NCBI GenBank assembly: GCA_019787685.1
Contig: JAHNUO010000004.1
Coordinates: 2,170,001-2,234,000, forward strand
DNA from: Chiua virens
Taxonomy: Eukaryota; Basidiomycota; Agaricomycetes; Boletales; Boletaceae
DNA: 64,000 nucleotides
Reading direction: 5' to 3'
The notes under the pieces are model-generated. The model saw only the letters and a list, made by a program, of their open reading frames with translations. It did not search any database and was not told the DNA's origin. The number at the start of each line of letters is the position of its first letter. Position 1 is the first letter of the stretch. Shown one piece after another: positions 13,339 through 25,396 of the stretch. The position numbers and the translations under genes are program-made.

Positions 13339-14961
13339 TTACAAATGCACCTGTATTAACGGACGCTCGATTGTTCTCGCGGATTCGGGCCTGTAACCCC
13401 ATCTTTCCTTGAACCTTAGCCGCACCGTGTTATACGTCATCACCTTAGACCAACCTTCCGCGTGACCCGTTGGGCACATCATCAACCAACCAAAGTGCTC
13501 GCGTCCTTCCAACAGCCGTCCCATCTTCTCTATGTACCCTGGTTGGTCTGACTCGTTCCGCAGATAATCCAGCACCCCAATTGCCTTTGAATAACGATTT
13601 GGTTCCTTCGTGAACTTGTCACGTGTTTGCTCGTCAACGAGCACCTCCACATCTTCGATGTCCCTCGACAATGGATGCCAAGGTCGCAGCTTCATTTTCC
13701 ACTTTCCATCCACTTGGACTGGATCGTGTCCGACTCGTAGAGTGACCCAGACGTCGAGACACTTGATCCGAAGCCCCCGATTCGTCAATGCGAAACTCGT
13801 GTCTCCATAGTCAACTTTTGACTCCGCCGACTCCCTGGTTTGACGGTGGCTTTCTTTGAAGGTACGGTCCGAGTTTTTCTTGATGTCTTCCTCTTCCTCT
13901 CTCTCTTCGTCATTCTCCTTTCCTTCTCCTTCGTCCTCATTGTCGTCTTTCACGTCATGTTCATTCCTGTCTTCGTAAGCAAGGTATGAACGTGGTCGTG
14001 CTGGAAGTCCTTTTGTGGAGTAGTCGGGCGCCGCTGGGCCTTCCCAAAGGAAGACTTCGTAATGGGGGCGTTTGTTGTAAAGCTCCTTTATCAATCTTCC
14101 GAATGCATTTTCCCCTTCTCCATATGCGATGATGAGACTAACATCGAACATTCCGATCAGAGCATAGGCCCGATCCTCAACTCTCGTCGTGTCCCTACCT
14201 GCAGCCCATCCCATCCTCCGGACGATGTCGAATGGACCTGGTTCGAACGTTTGCAGCTCGTCCTGGGTGATGGTGGTTGCACGTGTTATTTCTTGTGCTA
14301 TTTCTTGGTTGTGTTTGTCGTTCCCGTCATCGGAAAGTGGTTCCCAGTCCTTTTTGAAGAACCTTAGGCGGGGTGGCGCCAAGAGCTCTTGGAGTGTCCA
14401 GCCGCGCGTAAACCACTTATCCTTGTTAAGCTCGGCAACAGAAGACGTCCCAGCAAGATAAACGACGCAGATGTATGCGTTGCGATACCAGCGAAACATG
14501 GAGCGAATAGCTTCATCCAATTCCGAGCTGCTAGTTTTATCGATGCAGCACGTATCTGCCCATGCGACCGAGCACCCCAGCGCTTTGGCTTTCTCGCAGA
14601 ACGTGAGCAACTTCTTCAGGCCTTCCTTCCTGGTCTGATCACATTGTTCATTAGGCTTCAAGTCCTGGTTGAATGTGACCTCGCCCATGTCCAACCATCT
14701 ATGGGAGAGGATGGCGTATCTGGCAATTTCCTCGACGATCGACGAAGATGACTCTGAGCGGTCCGGGAGTGCTCCATGCTTGGTGTGTATCAGCTCTTTG
14801 ATCCGCAAAATGACTTTCTCTTCGTCGTAGTTTTCAAGTGCTTGCAAAAGAAAATCGTACACTTTGGCACGATCGATGACCCGGATATTGTTGAGATCGT
14901 GGATGTCGAGCAAGCGAGCTGGCATGTTACTGAAAACATGGACTCGTAAGGAATTAGGCAA
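13339..14961 (-). CDS. HET-domain (heterokaryon incompatibility) protein
   Basis: A single uninterrupted 540-codon frame. The HET core lies at about residues 89-190: YAILSHRWL, then VAWADTCCIDK followed by SELDEAIRSMFRWYRNAYIC, and WFTRGWTLQELLAPP. Then come RRMGWAAGRDTTRVEDRAYALIG and SLIIAYGEGENAFGRL, the usual block after HET in Agaricomycete members. A long Glu/Asp/Lys linker (about residues 325-360) separates this from a less conserved C-terminal part. HET proteins act in non-self recognition and cell death in fungi; many have no known role. The conventional start would be the inner Met of MPARLLDIHDLNNIRV (14925), since basidiomycete relatives usually begin there. The outer Met at 14961 adds twelve residues. 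A separate small frame upstream (14954-15151 minus) with a perfect GTAAGT could be a further 5' exon, but I could not join it in frame. Confidence 0.85.
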   Translation of the reverse strand: MPNSLRVHVFSNMPARLLDIHDLNNIRVIDRAKVYDFLLQALENYDEEKVILRIKELIHTKHGALPDRSESSSSIVEEIARYAILSHRWLDMGEVTFNQDLKPNEQCDQTRKEGLKKLLTFCEKAKALGCSVAWADTCCIDKTSSSELDEAIRSMFRWYRNAYICVVYLAGTSSVAELNKDKWFTRGWTLQELLAPPRLRFFKKDWEPLSDDGNDKHNQEIAQEITRATTITQDELQTFEPGPFDIVRRMGWAAGRDTTRVEDRAYALIGMFDVSLIIAYGEGENAFGRLIKELYNKRPHYEVFLWEGPAAPDYSTKGLPARPRSYLAYEDRNEHDVKDDNEDEGEGKENDEEREEEEDIKKNSDRTFKESHRQTRESAESKVDYGDTSFALTNRGLRIKCLDVWVTLRVGHDPVQVDGKWKMKLRPWHPLSRDIEDVEVLVDEQTRDKFTKEPNRYSKAIGVLDYLRNESDQPGYIEKMGRLLEGREHFGWLMMCPTGHAEGWSKVMTYNTVRLRFKERWGYRPESARTIERPLIQVHL

Positions 14962-15173
14962 GTCTTTGTGAACGTCTTTTGCCAGGCTCTGGTAGGGGGC
15001 TCATCTTCATGAATCTTTTAGTCAACTGTTGCGCCTCACTTACACTAATATCACTGTTGTCGTCGTCGTTCGATGACATTGGGATGTATGACCTGAAAAT
15101 ACGGGATAGACTTGGAAGCAGGGGTGAAACGTTGGTTTCAGCAGAAGACAAGAACGGTGAGTGTTCCGCTTAT

Positions 15174-15211
15174 GATATTGCCCTGCACAGGGCTTTGCAT
15201 AGGGCAATATC
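15174..15211. repeat. Short perfect hairpin, 11-bp stem
   Basis: The bases gatattgccct at 15174-15184 are the reverse complement of 15201-15211, with a 16-base loop. It lies upstream of the HET gene. It may be the remnant of a small foldback element or a chance hairpin. No U-tract or RNA context supports a terminator role, which would not apply in a fungus anyway. Confidence 0.5.
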
Positions 15212-16519
15212 GTGCGGGTTTTTACGGACCCGCAGAAAGGCCGTTCTAGATCTGGCGGTTACTCCCGATGCGACTTGTCCACTCCTGGTTCAAGTAGTTG
15301 TACCAAGGTCACATTGATATGGCACTCCGAGTGCACAAACAATTACCCTCCGTTTGCCTGAACTTGAAAGCGTGTACAACTTTTCGTCAGTGCACACGAT
15401 TTCAGGGCCACAAACGTTAGCCGCACACTTTTCTGAGCAGACACTCGAAGTAACACATTCACACCGATAGAACGATAGGATGACAGAAAAGAAAACTTAT
15501 TCTGAAGGAAAGCTTTCGGTTTCGCAGAGGAATCAATAGTAGATATACGGAATAGTTAATTTATGCTGGAGCACAGATGGTAACGGACGGAATCGTCCGG
15601 AAGCTCGGAAGAGTTGTCAATGGTGTTCAGAGTGAGAGACAGTCGTCTTCGAACTCTTTGCAATCCTGGAACCGGCCGGACCTGGGTCACTTGCGATAAC
15701 CGTGAGGTTTGAGTGCGCCAAACTGGGCAAGTTAAGCGTTGAATCAGAGGAGAAACCATGATGCTATCGATGTGGGGCGCATCAGGACGTCATCTATCGA
15801 TAATCATCAATTAATCCATGTTTGAATTGAGGGCCAGGGTAGTCCAGTGGCAGCTTCACGATGGAATAATGTGGCGTGCACGATCTAGGCAGGAGTCTCA
15901 GTCTGCCAGTGCTTGCTCATCGTGATGGGAAAGCTCATCTACTACATCTCAATCATTTAGGCGATCGACCTGGCGAAATATCGCAGCACCGAATCCCTTA
16001 GACGTCATTCTCCAACTTGGAATCAGTGACTCAGAGCTGCTTGCATTGCGCTCATGGTTTCGCAGTTATCCGGATCTTGTAGAATGACGAGACCTGAAAC
16101 TGGCTCGGAGCTACATGTCCTTACGGCGTTTCTCACGGGAACCCGGGAACCCGGCGCCCCGAGTCTCCGGATGTTTTTCTTTCGGTTAACGTGACGTTGG
16201 CGTTTCAGACAACCGCTCGAGAGTCGGATGTTATCTCACCAAACCTCAGTGGAAGTAAAGAAGGGCATTTCCAGCGAGGTGACTGCACCTAAATTTGATT
16301 TTGGAAATGTGGATGGACGAGGAGCGCAGCGGACCAAGGGGCAAATGCACTGGACAACTACCGACAATACTCAGCGACAGCGCTCTCTTTGCCGAAAATG
16401 CTCCTTGGGCGCCAGCTTTACGCGCTCGACGACATTCTACATAAGCGTTCAAGACTCAGCAATGCCGCTCTCTTCTCCACACTGTTCTCAGGACGGCTGA
16501 GTTCGTGTCCGATCGAGCG
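15212..16519. other. Intergenic, no recognised gene
   Basis: About 1.3 kb between the HET gene region and the DUF6535 gene. It contains only short overlapping frames on both strands (for example 16228-16500 plus) with no familiar motif. The proximal 200 bp presumably carry the DUF6535 gene promoter. Confidence 0.4.
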
Positions 16520-19500
16520 ATGGGATCAATGGAGACGGACAAAGCGAGCATCAATGTCAACGACGGGTAGGTACTCTTTGTTGATTCTAGCTAGATGGTC
16601 TAAAATTGCATCCTTATTTTTGGTACAGCTTGAAATCCTCTCCGAAGGATCAAGTTACACGGACCATCGACAAAACAGCCCTATTCTGGGAGAAGTACTC
16701 GGAGGAAGCAGAGGACTGCGACAAGGATTTCCTTGAGACAAATGTGAACAGCGTAGAAGGTGTCTTGATTTTTGTGAGCTCTTTACCGACACACTGCCCG
16801 CCCACATGGTGAACTGATGTTGCTCCTTAGGCTGGTCTTTTCTCTGCCGTTGCAGCGTCCTTCCTCGTATCGACACAGGCGAACCTAGTCCCCAACCCAA
16901 CCGACACCACAAATGCCCTGTTGATGATGCTCGTTCAGTCTAGCAACAACACCGCCCTTGCGAATCAGACCGTTGGGCTACCGAAATGGGACGGACCAAG
17001 CTCCGCCGTTATCTGCAGTCAGATACTTGGATACGCAGCTCTGTCTGCGAGTTTGCTTGCCGCCTTGGGCGCCGTTTTAGGCAAGCAGTGGCTCAGTGAT
17101 TTCACCCGACTTCGTAACGGTCCGCTGCAGGAACGTGGTCGTAGGCGCCAGCAAAAACTGGATGGTCTCAGAGCATGGCGATTCGAGGTTGTCATGGGGG
17201 CGTTACCAGCTCTTATCCAGTTGGCCCTTTTACTCTTCAGCATTTCTCTCGCTATTAATCTGTGGAATCTGAACCATGAGGTGGGATCGATGGTTATTAT
17301 TGCGACCACGCTTGGAGTATTGCTCTACCTGTTCATCACGCTGGCGTCGCTACTCTCCCCAACATGTCCATTCCATACTCCAGTCTCTTCCACGATTCAC
17401 GCAGCTATCCGCACTGCCATAAAGTCAATCGAAGAAATCGCAGAGTACTGGGCGTGGCGCTCAGATAAGGGAACCGAAAAACGACCCACGATCAGTGGAA
17501 CAAACAGAATACTGGCGCTCGTAATTGGAGCTTTCGTTTCTTCGTTGTTGATTGTCGCATCCGTCACCCTTTTGGTGGTGATAGCAATCTGCACCCCAAT
17601 CTTCGCGTTGGTCACTTGGATTATAGGCGGCGGGAATCTTCTTCGGGTTACGATAGGTTCCTTCCCCTCAGTTTTCCAGTTCGGGACACTGCAACCAAGT
17701 TTTCATAACTCTGCATCCCGTGTGCGCGACTCCGCTCGCCGCGCTCGGGACTTCATACGCCGGACTCATCTTGACCCTCAACCCGATTTTCGCGATTCAG
17801 ACCCTCGTTCTATCGCTTGGCTTCTGGAGACGTCAACTGATCCCGACAATCTCATGGCAGCGGCGGAGCTTGTGCCCGACGTGAAATGGCCCGAGGATCT
17901 CGATATATCCTTGCCTACCGAGCATCTTTATAGCATCTTCATTCGCTCAATCACGGAAACGGGTTCTTCTGGTGATCGTGCCTTACCCTTGGGCAAGGCT
18001 TTCGTTATCATGCTATGCCAGATGTCCAGGGAGGTCAGTCCTCATGTCTGGCGGTCAGCTTTACGGCGCGTCAAAGAGGAGTCGCTCAAACCGGACGTTG
18101 ATTCCGATCTTTTGTTCGTCCTGACCATTGTCACTAAGCTCCTCTCCCACAAGTTGGACCTGGAGGATCGTGGGGTCGATTTTCCCTCAACGCGTGAGGT
18201 TTCGCAGTCCTTACTTGCTTGGCTGCTTCAGCCGCTGGAAATTCTACTCCAGTTGGACCATCCGCGACAATCACGTTTCCTCCCTGAAGCATATCGAGTA
18301 TTCCTCAAGCTAAAGTGGCCAGAAGAATCAAAACTGGAAAGAGAGCAAGAAGTGCAATACTGTCGCACGTTTGAAATATATTTCAACAGCCTGAGTGTAG
18401 TGGGCTCGAGTGCTGAACAGCCAGATGAGTAAGTAATGTGCTAGAGTCAACATTGAGCTCGTACCCACCTCGAATTTCAGGGTCACCGAACAGAGCTCAC
18501 AGGACCTGAACGTTGTACAGTGAGTAGTTTTTTATCACGAGTCCAGCCACATTTGACATTATTGCAGGACTGAATGTTTGCGAAGAATCCTTGCCAAGTT
18601 GAAAGCGATCGACCCTTCTCGCCTTCCTGACATTCATCAGCATCTCATTGTGCCATTGACTGTTCTCGCCCGACTCACCTCTATTGCGCATCTTACAGAT
18701 GTCTTCAAAGCGGCGATCATCAACCCTTGGATGATAGAGGCTTTCAAAGAAGCGGTCGGGAAAGCAGACAAAAGTGGAACAAGCATCTGGCTTTTCGCAA
18801 GCTGCGTTATCCAATTGGCGACGGGTGTCGATGCATTCGATGCGATTGAAGACCAGGTTGGGGACCACCCCGGGGAAAAGCCAATCTCGTTGAAACAGAT
18901 GGACTCCGAGACTCTTCTCTCCTATCTGCTTAACAAAGAGACCTCTGCGACTTCGGAACAAACAGTATACGCCTTACAAATCATGCTGGCAAGCGAGAAC
19001 GAACACCCGGCCCTTTCTCGTAATCCTGATTTTGTCACCTATATCCTATATGCCACAGCTCCTGGGCAGGTATACTCCATTCGCGATATCGGTCTCAAGG
19101 TTCTCATCGCTACGTGCAAGACGCTGCTCCAACCGAGCAAGCTAAACGACCTTTTGACTATCTCTGATCAAAGCGACTTCCCTCGACTTCTCCGCCGTGC
19201 CATCCTTACTCAAGACCCGCCAATCATCCTGAAGGATCTACTCCGAACCAGTGACGAAGACTTCAACGAAAGCTTACTGAAGATCCTTGCGCCCGTCCTT
19301 GGTGATCCCTTCAATACCCTTCTGAACAAGCTCCGCGATGAACCGAACAAGATACCCGAACGTGATCTTCGTGATTTGGAGATAGCGTTGGTACTGTCAA
19401 AGCAGGAAGGTCGCAAGAGTTTTTTTTATGATCATTTGGATCACTGCATCCGTATGATGCCCCTCCGAGAGTACAAAGATACCATGGCTTTGCCATTTGC

Positions 19501-19834
19501 CGTTATCGTTGGTTGGCTTCTCCGACGAGACGGACCTATCAACGCATCCGAGAGTCTTTGGAAGGCACTCTTGCGGCCCAGCTTCGAGGAGTTGCTGTTC
19601 CCTGCTTGGGCCGATCCAGACACACTGGAGGACAATCCACAAATGTTGCGGCAGTTGTTGGATTGCACAACAAGATGGTTATCGACATACGTGGGATCGG
19701 AATCACCCAACCCAGCGACACTCGCACGTTTGGGTACCGCATTGGCCCAGCTGAGAAGTCGGATGCTCTCTTCAGATATCAAGCGGGCCTTGCAAAAGCT
19801 CTCTCGGGAGATACAGCGGCCCAGCAAAGACTAG
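16520..19834 (+). CDS. DUF6535 membrane protein
   Basis: Five exons fit: 16520-16566, 16629-16773, 16831-18428, 18481-18519 and 18568-19834, all with GT-AG introns and continuous frame. The N-terminal domain is typical of DUF6535: FWEKYSEEAEDCDKDFLE, then VEGVLIFAGLFSAVAASFL (membrane span 1). Next come ICSQILGYAALSASLLAALGAVLGKQW (span 2), RRRQQKLDGLRAWRFE, and two further hydrophobic segments (ALIQLALLLFSISLAINLW; IIATTLGVLLYLFITLASLL). A fifth hydrophobic stretch lies near LALVIGAFVSSLLIVAS. The long C-terminal half is soluble, helical and ends in an acidic/Lys tail. DUF6535 proteins are abundant in mushroom-forming fungi and have no established function. The window shows one copy beside a HET gene. 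The start is the first ATG in frame before the conserved FWEKY block. Confidence 0.85.
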
Positions 19835-20281
19835 AAGGGAATGACGGGGAGAGCGAGTCCGACGAGGAAGATGTTTAGTATGGTATGTGTGTACGTTGTC
19901 GTCGGCGGTTTTGTGTCTGACAAGACCGGTTTTGACAGCTAGATTGTACGACTTTTACTACTCGAACACTTGGTACCATTATAATACATTGTCACGAAAG
20001 TAAATCTCCGAGTCAGGGATAATGTTGAATACCCATGTGACGGCATGTCTGTGGGTTTGTGTCATGCTGTGACTTCCCGCCGGCCTTTAAGCTCCACGCC
20101 GTGTGCAGTAATCTGCGAATACTTCGGGTCATTTCAACTCATTTGATCTCTGATCATGATCCCCGCTCACCGTTGCACCCCCGGGTAACAAACAACTTTT
20201 TTTTCCCTCCAAGTTGTGGGGGAAATGGCGGGTTCTCGGGTCTGATCTTGTCCGATAGTGGTGGTAGTATGTGTCTGCTTA

Positions 20282-20670
20282 CTATCACTCCCCAGGGTCT
20301 TTGCCTCCCCCCACTAGTTAGCCATTTTTGAAAACCTCAATTATCTCTCTAACAACTATTTTTCCCTTCAGTCACACTTCATTTATAGTAGAATTATGGT
20401 TGACATGAAGTTGAATGACCTGAATCCATGCAGTATTCGTTGAGATAGAAAAAACTGTGTGACAATAAGCAGAATCACACCGTGATGGTCATGCCGAGTC
20501 TTGCCGAAGCGGAGTGTGGATCGTCGGTCAATCACGTACGCTCAATTACCAGCCACTCATCGCTGCCATTCCGAGCGGAACTTCAAATTATGCGGTGTGA
20601 CAGCGTGTTACTTCCTGTGACATTTTGTGACCTGCTAACTAGTGGGGGCAAAGACCCTGGGGGGTGATAG
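20282..20670. mobile_element. MITE with TA target duplication (Tc1/mariner-like)
   Basis: The two ends are inverted repeats of about 37-40 bp: ctatcactccccagggtctt at the left is matched by the reverse complement of the right end, with one mismatch and one 3-base gap, through to actagttagc. The 389-bp element is bounded on both sides by TA (20280-20281 and 20671-20672). The interior has no coding frame of note. TA duplication and short terminal inverted repeats are the hallmark of Tc1/mariner-derived MITEs; assignment to that superfamily is inference. Confidence 0.7.
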
Positions 20671-21180
20671 TACTACAAAGACAGCCGTTTTTATACAAAG
20701 TTCCTTTGACAACAATATGAAGACAAGAAGCACTTCATTCAGTTGAACCATAGTATTAGTAGTCTAGTAGCAAGAGTGACCGGAGTCCTATTTCCTATAG
20801 GATTCTCTAGGATCTGAATCACGTGGTCCCCGTCTGATCCGCCGTTCCCAGTGGCACTTGGACACAACCATGCCAATACAGGAGCCACAGCCTGATACTG
20901 GTGCCAGACCAACAGCTCTCGCCTATTTGTCCTCACACATTTCCGGGAATCGGCAGCAATGGTCCGTCCTCAATCACTTAGAATGCCGGACTCACATAAC
21001 TGGTTCTGTTCTAGAAAATCTCCTCCCCAAGCGAGACCAATACTTTGAGATAAGAAGATAGTTGTCATGATCATACCAAGGAACACACCGCCCACCGTTG
21101 TTAAATCAATTTGCCACAAAGTTAAACCCGGGAATATCTGCATTCTTCGATCCCGCTTGGACGACCTTGGCGGACCAGAA
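20671..21180. other. Intergenic, upstream of the GMC array
   Basis: Nothing coding recognised. The 3' end forms the promoter region of the first GMC gene. Confidence 0.4.
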
Positions 21181-21198
21181 GTATATGTATATATATAC
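21181..21198 (+). promoter_or_regulatory. TATA tract of GMC copy 1
   Basis: gtatatgtatatatatac lies about 70 bp before the ATG at 21268. The same kind of alternating TA tract sits at a similar distance before copies 3, 4 and 5, so it is probably the TATA element of this gene family. Confidence 0.6.
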
Positions 21199-21267
21199 TG
21201 GCCCGTAAGCTCCGAGTCCTGCCGAAGTGCTTCTCCACATTCTTCTCTCCACAGCGCCCTTCTACAT

Positions 21268-24008
21268 ATGTCTAAGTTCGCAGAATCTTTCGACATTATC
21301 TTTGCCGGAGGCAAGTTTGTCGACATCCGATATTCTCAGCGTCCTAACATACGGTTTGATTCAGGCGGCACCACTGCGTGTGTCACCGCAGGCCGATTAG
21401 CGGCGGCCGACCCTTTTCTCAAGATACTCGTCATCGAGAGAGGCCAGCACACACGCGACGTCCCTAGCCATGTCCAACCTAGCAGGCTCGTCGAACACAT
21501 CTCGCCAAACACTACTGTAATGTCGTTCCACGTCGGAAAGCCCAGCAAGTATCTCGATGGACGCGCTCCAGTTTTTTCAAGTGTTCGAGCCGTAGGAGGC
21601 GCGTTTGCTGTGAACTGTAAGTCGATGGCTTGCTTGCTTCTTCTGATCTTGTCCGTTCACATGGAAGTTCACATGATATAATATATCTATAGCTATGATG
21701 TACGTACGGGGGGCCGCATCAGACTATGATGATTGGGCAAGGTTGGGTAACGAAGGCTGGAGCTTCGACGAGGTACTCCCCCTGATCAGAAAGGTAAACA
21801 CCAACTTCGCAGTTCCATGCCAAGAGAGATGATTCATCACGAAATTATGTAGCTTGAAACATTCACCCCGATATCAAACCAGCAAACACATGGATCGTCG
21901 GGACCGATCAAGATATCTGCTTGTAAAACTGACCTCGGGATCGGAAGTCAATTTCTAGAGGTAGGGAAGGCGTATGATCCGGACCGTCCACAAGTGGACG
22001 ACCCCAACGATTTCAACGTTTCGAATGTCTACGGTGTGAGTATAATTTATCCAAAAAATAAATTGATAGACACTCTAATTATCTGCCACAAATTGCTGCT
22101 AGCGGGTTCATAGGTGAGGGTTCAGTTAAACTACCGAAGTATTCACCAGTTAATTACTTCCCTAAGTTACGTTGACCCCGTTACAGGAAAACGTTCCGAT
22201 TCTGCTTCCCAATACCTCTATCCGTATTCAGATTGTCCCAACCTAAAGATCCTCGTCGGACAGCGTGTTAAGCGCGTCATTATCGAGTACTTCTGATCTT
22301 GACAACATGTTAAGCGGATTTGCTGATGTTGACATAGGAATGGGCGTGCGGTTGGTGTCGAGTATACCTCGGACGGTATTTCAAATCTCTCGCATGGCGA
22401 AGATCTTGTCAATGTAAAGGCCAATAAAATGGTTATCGTTTCTGCCGGGGCGTTTGGTTCTCCGACCATCTTGGAAAGGTCGGGGATTGGCGCTCCTTCT
22501 GTCCTTGCAAGGAACGACGTGAACGTCCTTGTAAATTTACCTGGTGTCGGTGAAAATTTTCAGGGTTTGTCTGACCGATTGAAGTGTGCACGATTCTGAA
22601 CTTAATGCGAATCACTTTATAGACCATTACGTCATTTATCCGGTGTTCTATGCGTCGGACGACACGGATACCATGGATGAAGTTTGGAGTGATCAAGAAG
22701 CTACGCCTGGTGAGTGACTCGTGTACCTCAGCTAGCAAACTGTGTCATGCTGACACGATTTTTAGGATTGTCAGAAGAATGGGAGATCAACGGAACGGGA
22801 AAATTTTCACATTCGTCCGCGACTTTATACTTCTCTTACTTGCGTCATTGTTGATTATTGCAATTTTAGTGGGCTTGAAGCACTGGTGAAGGTGCGCCCA
22901 ACGGCAGCACAGTTGGCATCTGCCGGGCCACACTTGCAATCGAGATGGGATACATTTTTTCAACATTATCTCGATAAGCCTATGGCCATTATCACTCCAG
23001 TTGTCGGGTGGGTCACATCAACTTGTTTTCTATGTTTGCCAATATTTATAACCTATTTTCTCAGTTGCCTGTTCCGTCACTCCTTGTTAACCGATCGCAA
23101 ACTCTTCACCACGGTCTATTATATTGTGAGGAACTATGACGATTTGCCGTCTATCTCTCCCTTTGACATTATGTTCGAGCTATACCCAGAGTCCAACGGG
23201 AGAGTCCACATTACATCCGGTGAAGACGTAAATGCACCGTTAGATTTTGACCCCAACATATTCTCCAAGTACGCGTTTAATCCCGTTCTTTCGGTACACT
23301 GTGCAAATGATCCTCATGGTCAGACCAGGCGATATCGCTCAGCTCCAGCTTCTTTACAAGATGGCACGTGAACATGCTAGGCGTATGCCTGCATATCGGG
23401 GTGAGGTGACTGCCACTCATCCGCACTTTCCTGTGGGGAGTCCTGCCGCTTGCAGAGAAACGGATGTCCCTGTTCCAATAGATGCTCCAGATATTGTGTA
23501 CTCTGAAGCAGATGACGCGGCGATCGTAAAATTCCTTCGCGAGAGAGGTAGGTCGTCCCTGTCTGATCTTTTCGTTTGTTGAAATTATTTCTGCGCGATT
23601 ACAATAGTATCGTCTGGTTGGCATTTTGTTAGTTATCATTCTATTCTCATTGAGGATCCTTGACGTGATGTTTGATGTAGCTTGGGACCTGTGCCATGAA
23701 ACCTCGTAATCAAGGAGGAGTGGTCGATGCGCGTCTGAACGTATACGGTGTAGAGGGCCTCAAGGTTGCAGGTATGTAACCTCTGAATCTCAGGTTACTG
23801 GTCCCACCATGGAGTTGCCAGATCTGTCCATCTGCCCTACCAACGTCGGAAATGTACGTCACTGGTGGTATCTTTAAGTAACCAGGTTCAATCGGCTAAT
23901 CGCTCTACGTTGGTTTAGAATCCATGCTCCACTGCGTTATTGATTGGAGAAAAGGCGGCGAGTATCATTGCAGAGGATCTAGGTATAAAATTGCATGATA
24001 ACGTGTAA
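21268..24008 (+). CDS. Alcohol-oxidase-type GMC oxidoreductase, array copy 1
   Basis: FAD-dependent alcohol oxidase family: oxidises short primary alcohols to aldehydes with O2, giving H2O2. The N-terminus SFDIIFAGG is split by an intron from GGTTACVTAGRL, which forms the Rossmann FAD motif. Then come MMYVRGAASDYDDW, an 11-nt micro-exon (22103-22113), VDPVTGKRSDSASQYLYP, GAFGSPTILERSGIG (GMC signature 2) and LPGVGENFQ. The C-terminus has a TrpHis pair before an intron, [30 protein letters not shown] and STALLIGEKAASIIAEDLGI. All introns keep frame, so it appears intact. Oddities: signature 1, GGGSAVN in other copies, reads GGAFAVN; the residue after the last catalytic-region intron is NPCSTA instead of NTYSTA; and HNGIE reads HFGLE. 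These may alter flavin binding or activity. No PTS1 tripeptide at the C-terminus. Confidence 0.85.
22103..22113 (+). other. 11-nt micro-exon, GMC copy 1
   Basis: Bases cgggttcatag between an AG acceptor and a GTGAGG donor. An 11-nt exon is found at the same place in all nine copies (see findings). It encodes three residues and two bases of the next codon, just before the VDP.TGKR block. Confidence 0.65.
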
Positions 24009-25396
24009 GTTTCACCCTACTATACCGTATGGGACTTTTCGATTACCCTTCCGGGTGAAACGCACGTGCATTCTTCTAGACATTCTTTTCGACACACCTT
24101 TCACTCAAAAGCGTGGCTTATACTGCGTCGCGTGTCTTGTCATTAGCTTTCTGAGCATGCAAAAACATCTCCGCACTGACACAACTATACGGTCTCTGAC
24201 CATTCTTATGACAGGTACATAATATGTACGTGATTCAAGTTGTGCCTACCCCAACCCAACAACATCAGAAATACTACGTCGGATTTTTTAGGAAGGCTAC
24301 ATATGTAATTGCCTGATGGACACTCGACTGCGTTATTGCCGATGATCGGCAAAAAGGTACTGGCAGCCACCATCATTGTGGAAGATTTAGTGTGAATCTG
24401 AATGATGGAGAGGAGATGTAGGTTTCTGGGTGCACTGCACATGCACGTTGCTTCCTACATATGTACAGCCTGAGACTGATAGGAATGGAAAGCGACATTG
24501 GATTTTGAATTGCTTACCCTTTGGACGAAACCACCGTGACCGCGGCGGCGGCTTCAGTTGCGTAGGCCCGGTTTTGAATTGAGTTAAGAACTTTAGGATC
24601 CACGAGTCACTAGCATTATCTGGCGCTGACAAATAGGCTGCCGAGGCCGCTGCTGGCGACTCCAAGTCGTATGAGCAGAATCTGAATCGGTTATGTGACA
24701 TTCAAGTACTCATCGGCACCATCCGAGTCCGCGTTGATGCGCTTCGGCTTCTCATGCGCGCCAGCACGTGAGTTGAACGTTTGAACGATGAGGCCTTGAG
24801 GCTCGGATATCAAGAGGTGTTATAAAACTTCTCCAAGGCGGTAAAGTGACAATGTCATGTTGGTGGCGTTGCCAGGGGCCACTCCTTATGAACATTTCAA
24901 CTGTTCAATCAAAAATATTCATCACGATTGCCCCTATCCGCATCATGTTCGATTGCAGGGTGCGCACTGATGCGGCGTGTCACCAGACTCACCACTTTGA
25001 GGGCCAACTGCAAGCCAGTGATAATTTTCATTCCGCATGATGACTCGGATATAGCCGGAAGAAATAGCGGTGATAACGTCGCGGGTCGCCTGCCTCGCAC
25101 CAGACGAGTTCGAGGCTCCCACTCAACTTAACAGGGTCTGATTGATGTTCCATCATATGGGCAGTGACTAGTGACTTTCTGATCATATGGGGACTGTTGT
25201 ATCACATGGAATTTAAATGTTCCGCATACGTTCCAGACAGCCATGCACTGCAGTTTCTCAAGGACGCTCCTGCAACTCGTTGGATAGCAGATATAAGATG
25301 AACTCGCGACGTAACTCCTGCTGCGGTTCAGGTCAAGTTGTGCCTGTTACTTAGACCCACCTTCGTCTCCTGCTTCCACCTGCTCATAGCTGCATC
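24009..25396. other. Intergenic between GMC copies 1 and 2
   Basis: Apart from the last-exon relic listed separately, no gene is recognised. A frame at 24640-24773 (AAAGDSKSYEQNLNRLCDIQ) looks coding-like but is preceded by a stop and matches nothing I know. It could be a fragment of a lost gene. A weak TATA (atataag) lies near 25291. Confidence 0.4.
24316..24393 (+). pseudogene. Relic of a GMC last exon
   Basis: The bases ctcgactgcgttattg at 24327 onward, followed by atcggcaaaaagg and gcagccaccatcattgtggaagattta, match the last exon of the array genes (STALLIGEKAATIIVEDL) with small insertions and a premature TGA/TAG. It has no partner exons nearby. It is the remains of another copy, truncated or deleted between copies 1 and 2. 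Confidence 0.6.

Noticed and set aside
15174..15211. Hairpin as a transcription terminator or small RNA
   Set aside because: Fungal polymerase II genes do not use such terminators, and nothing else supports an RNA gene.
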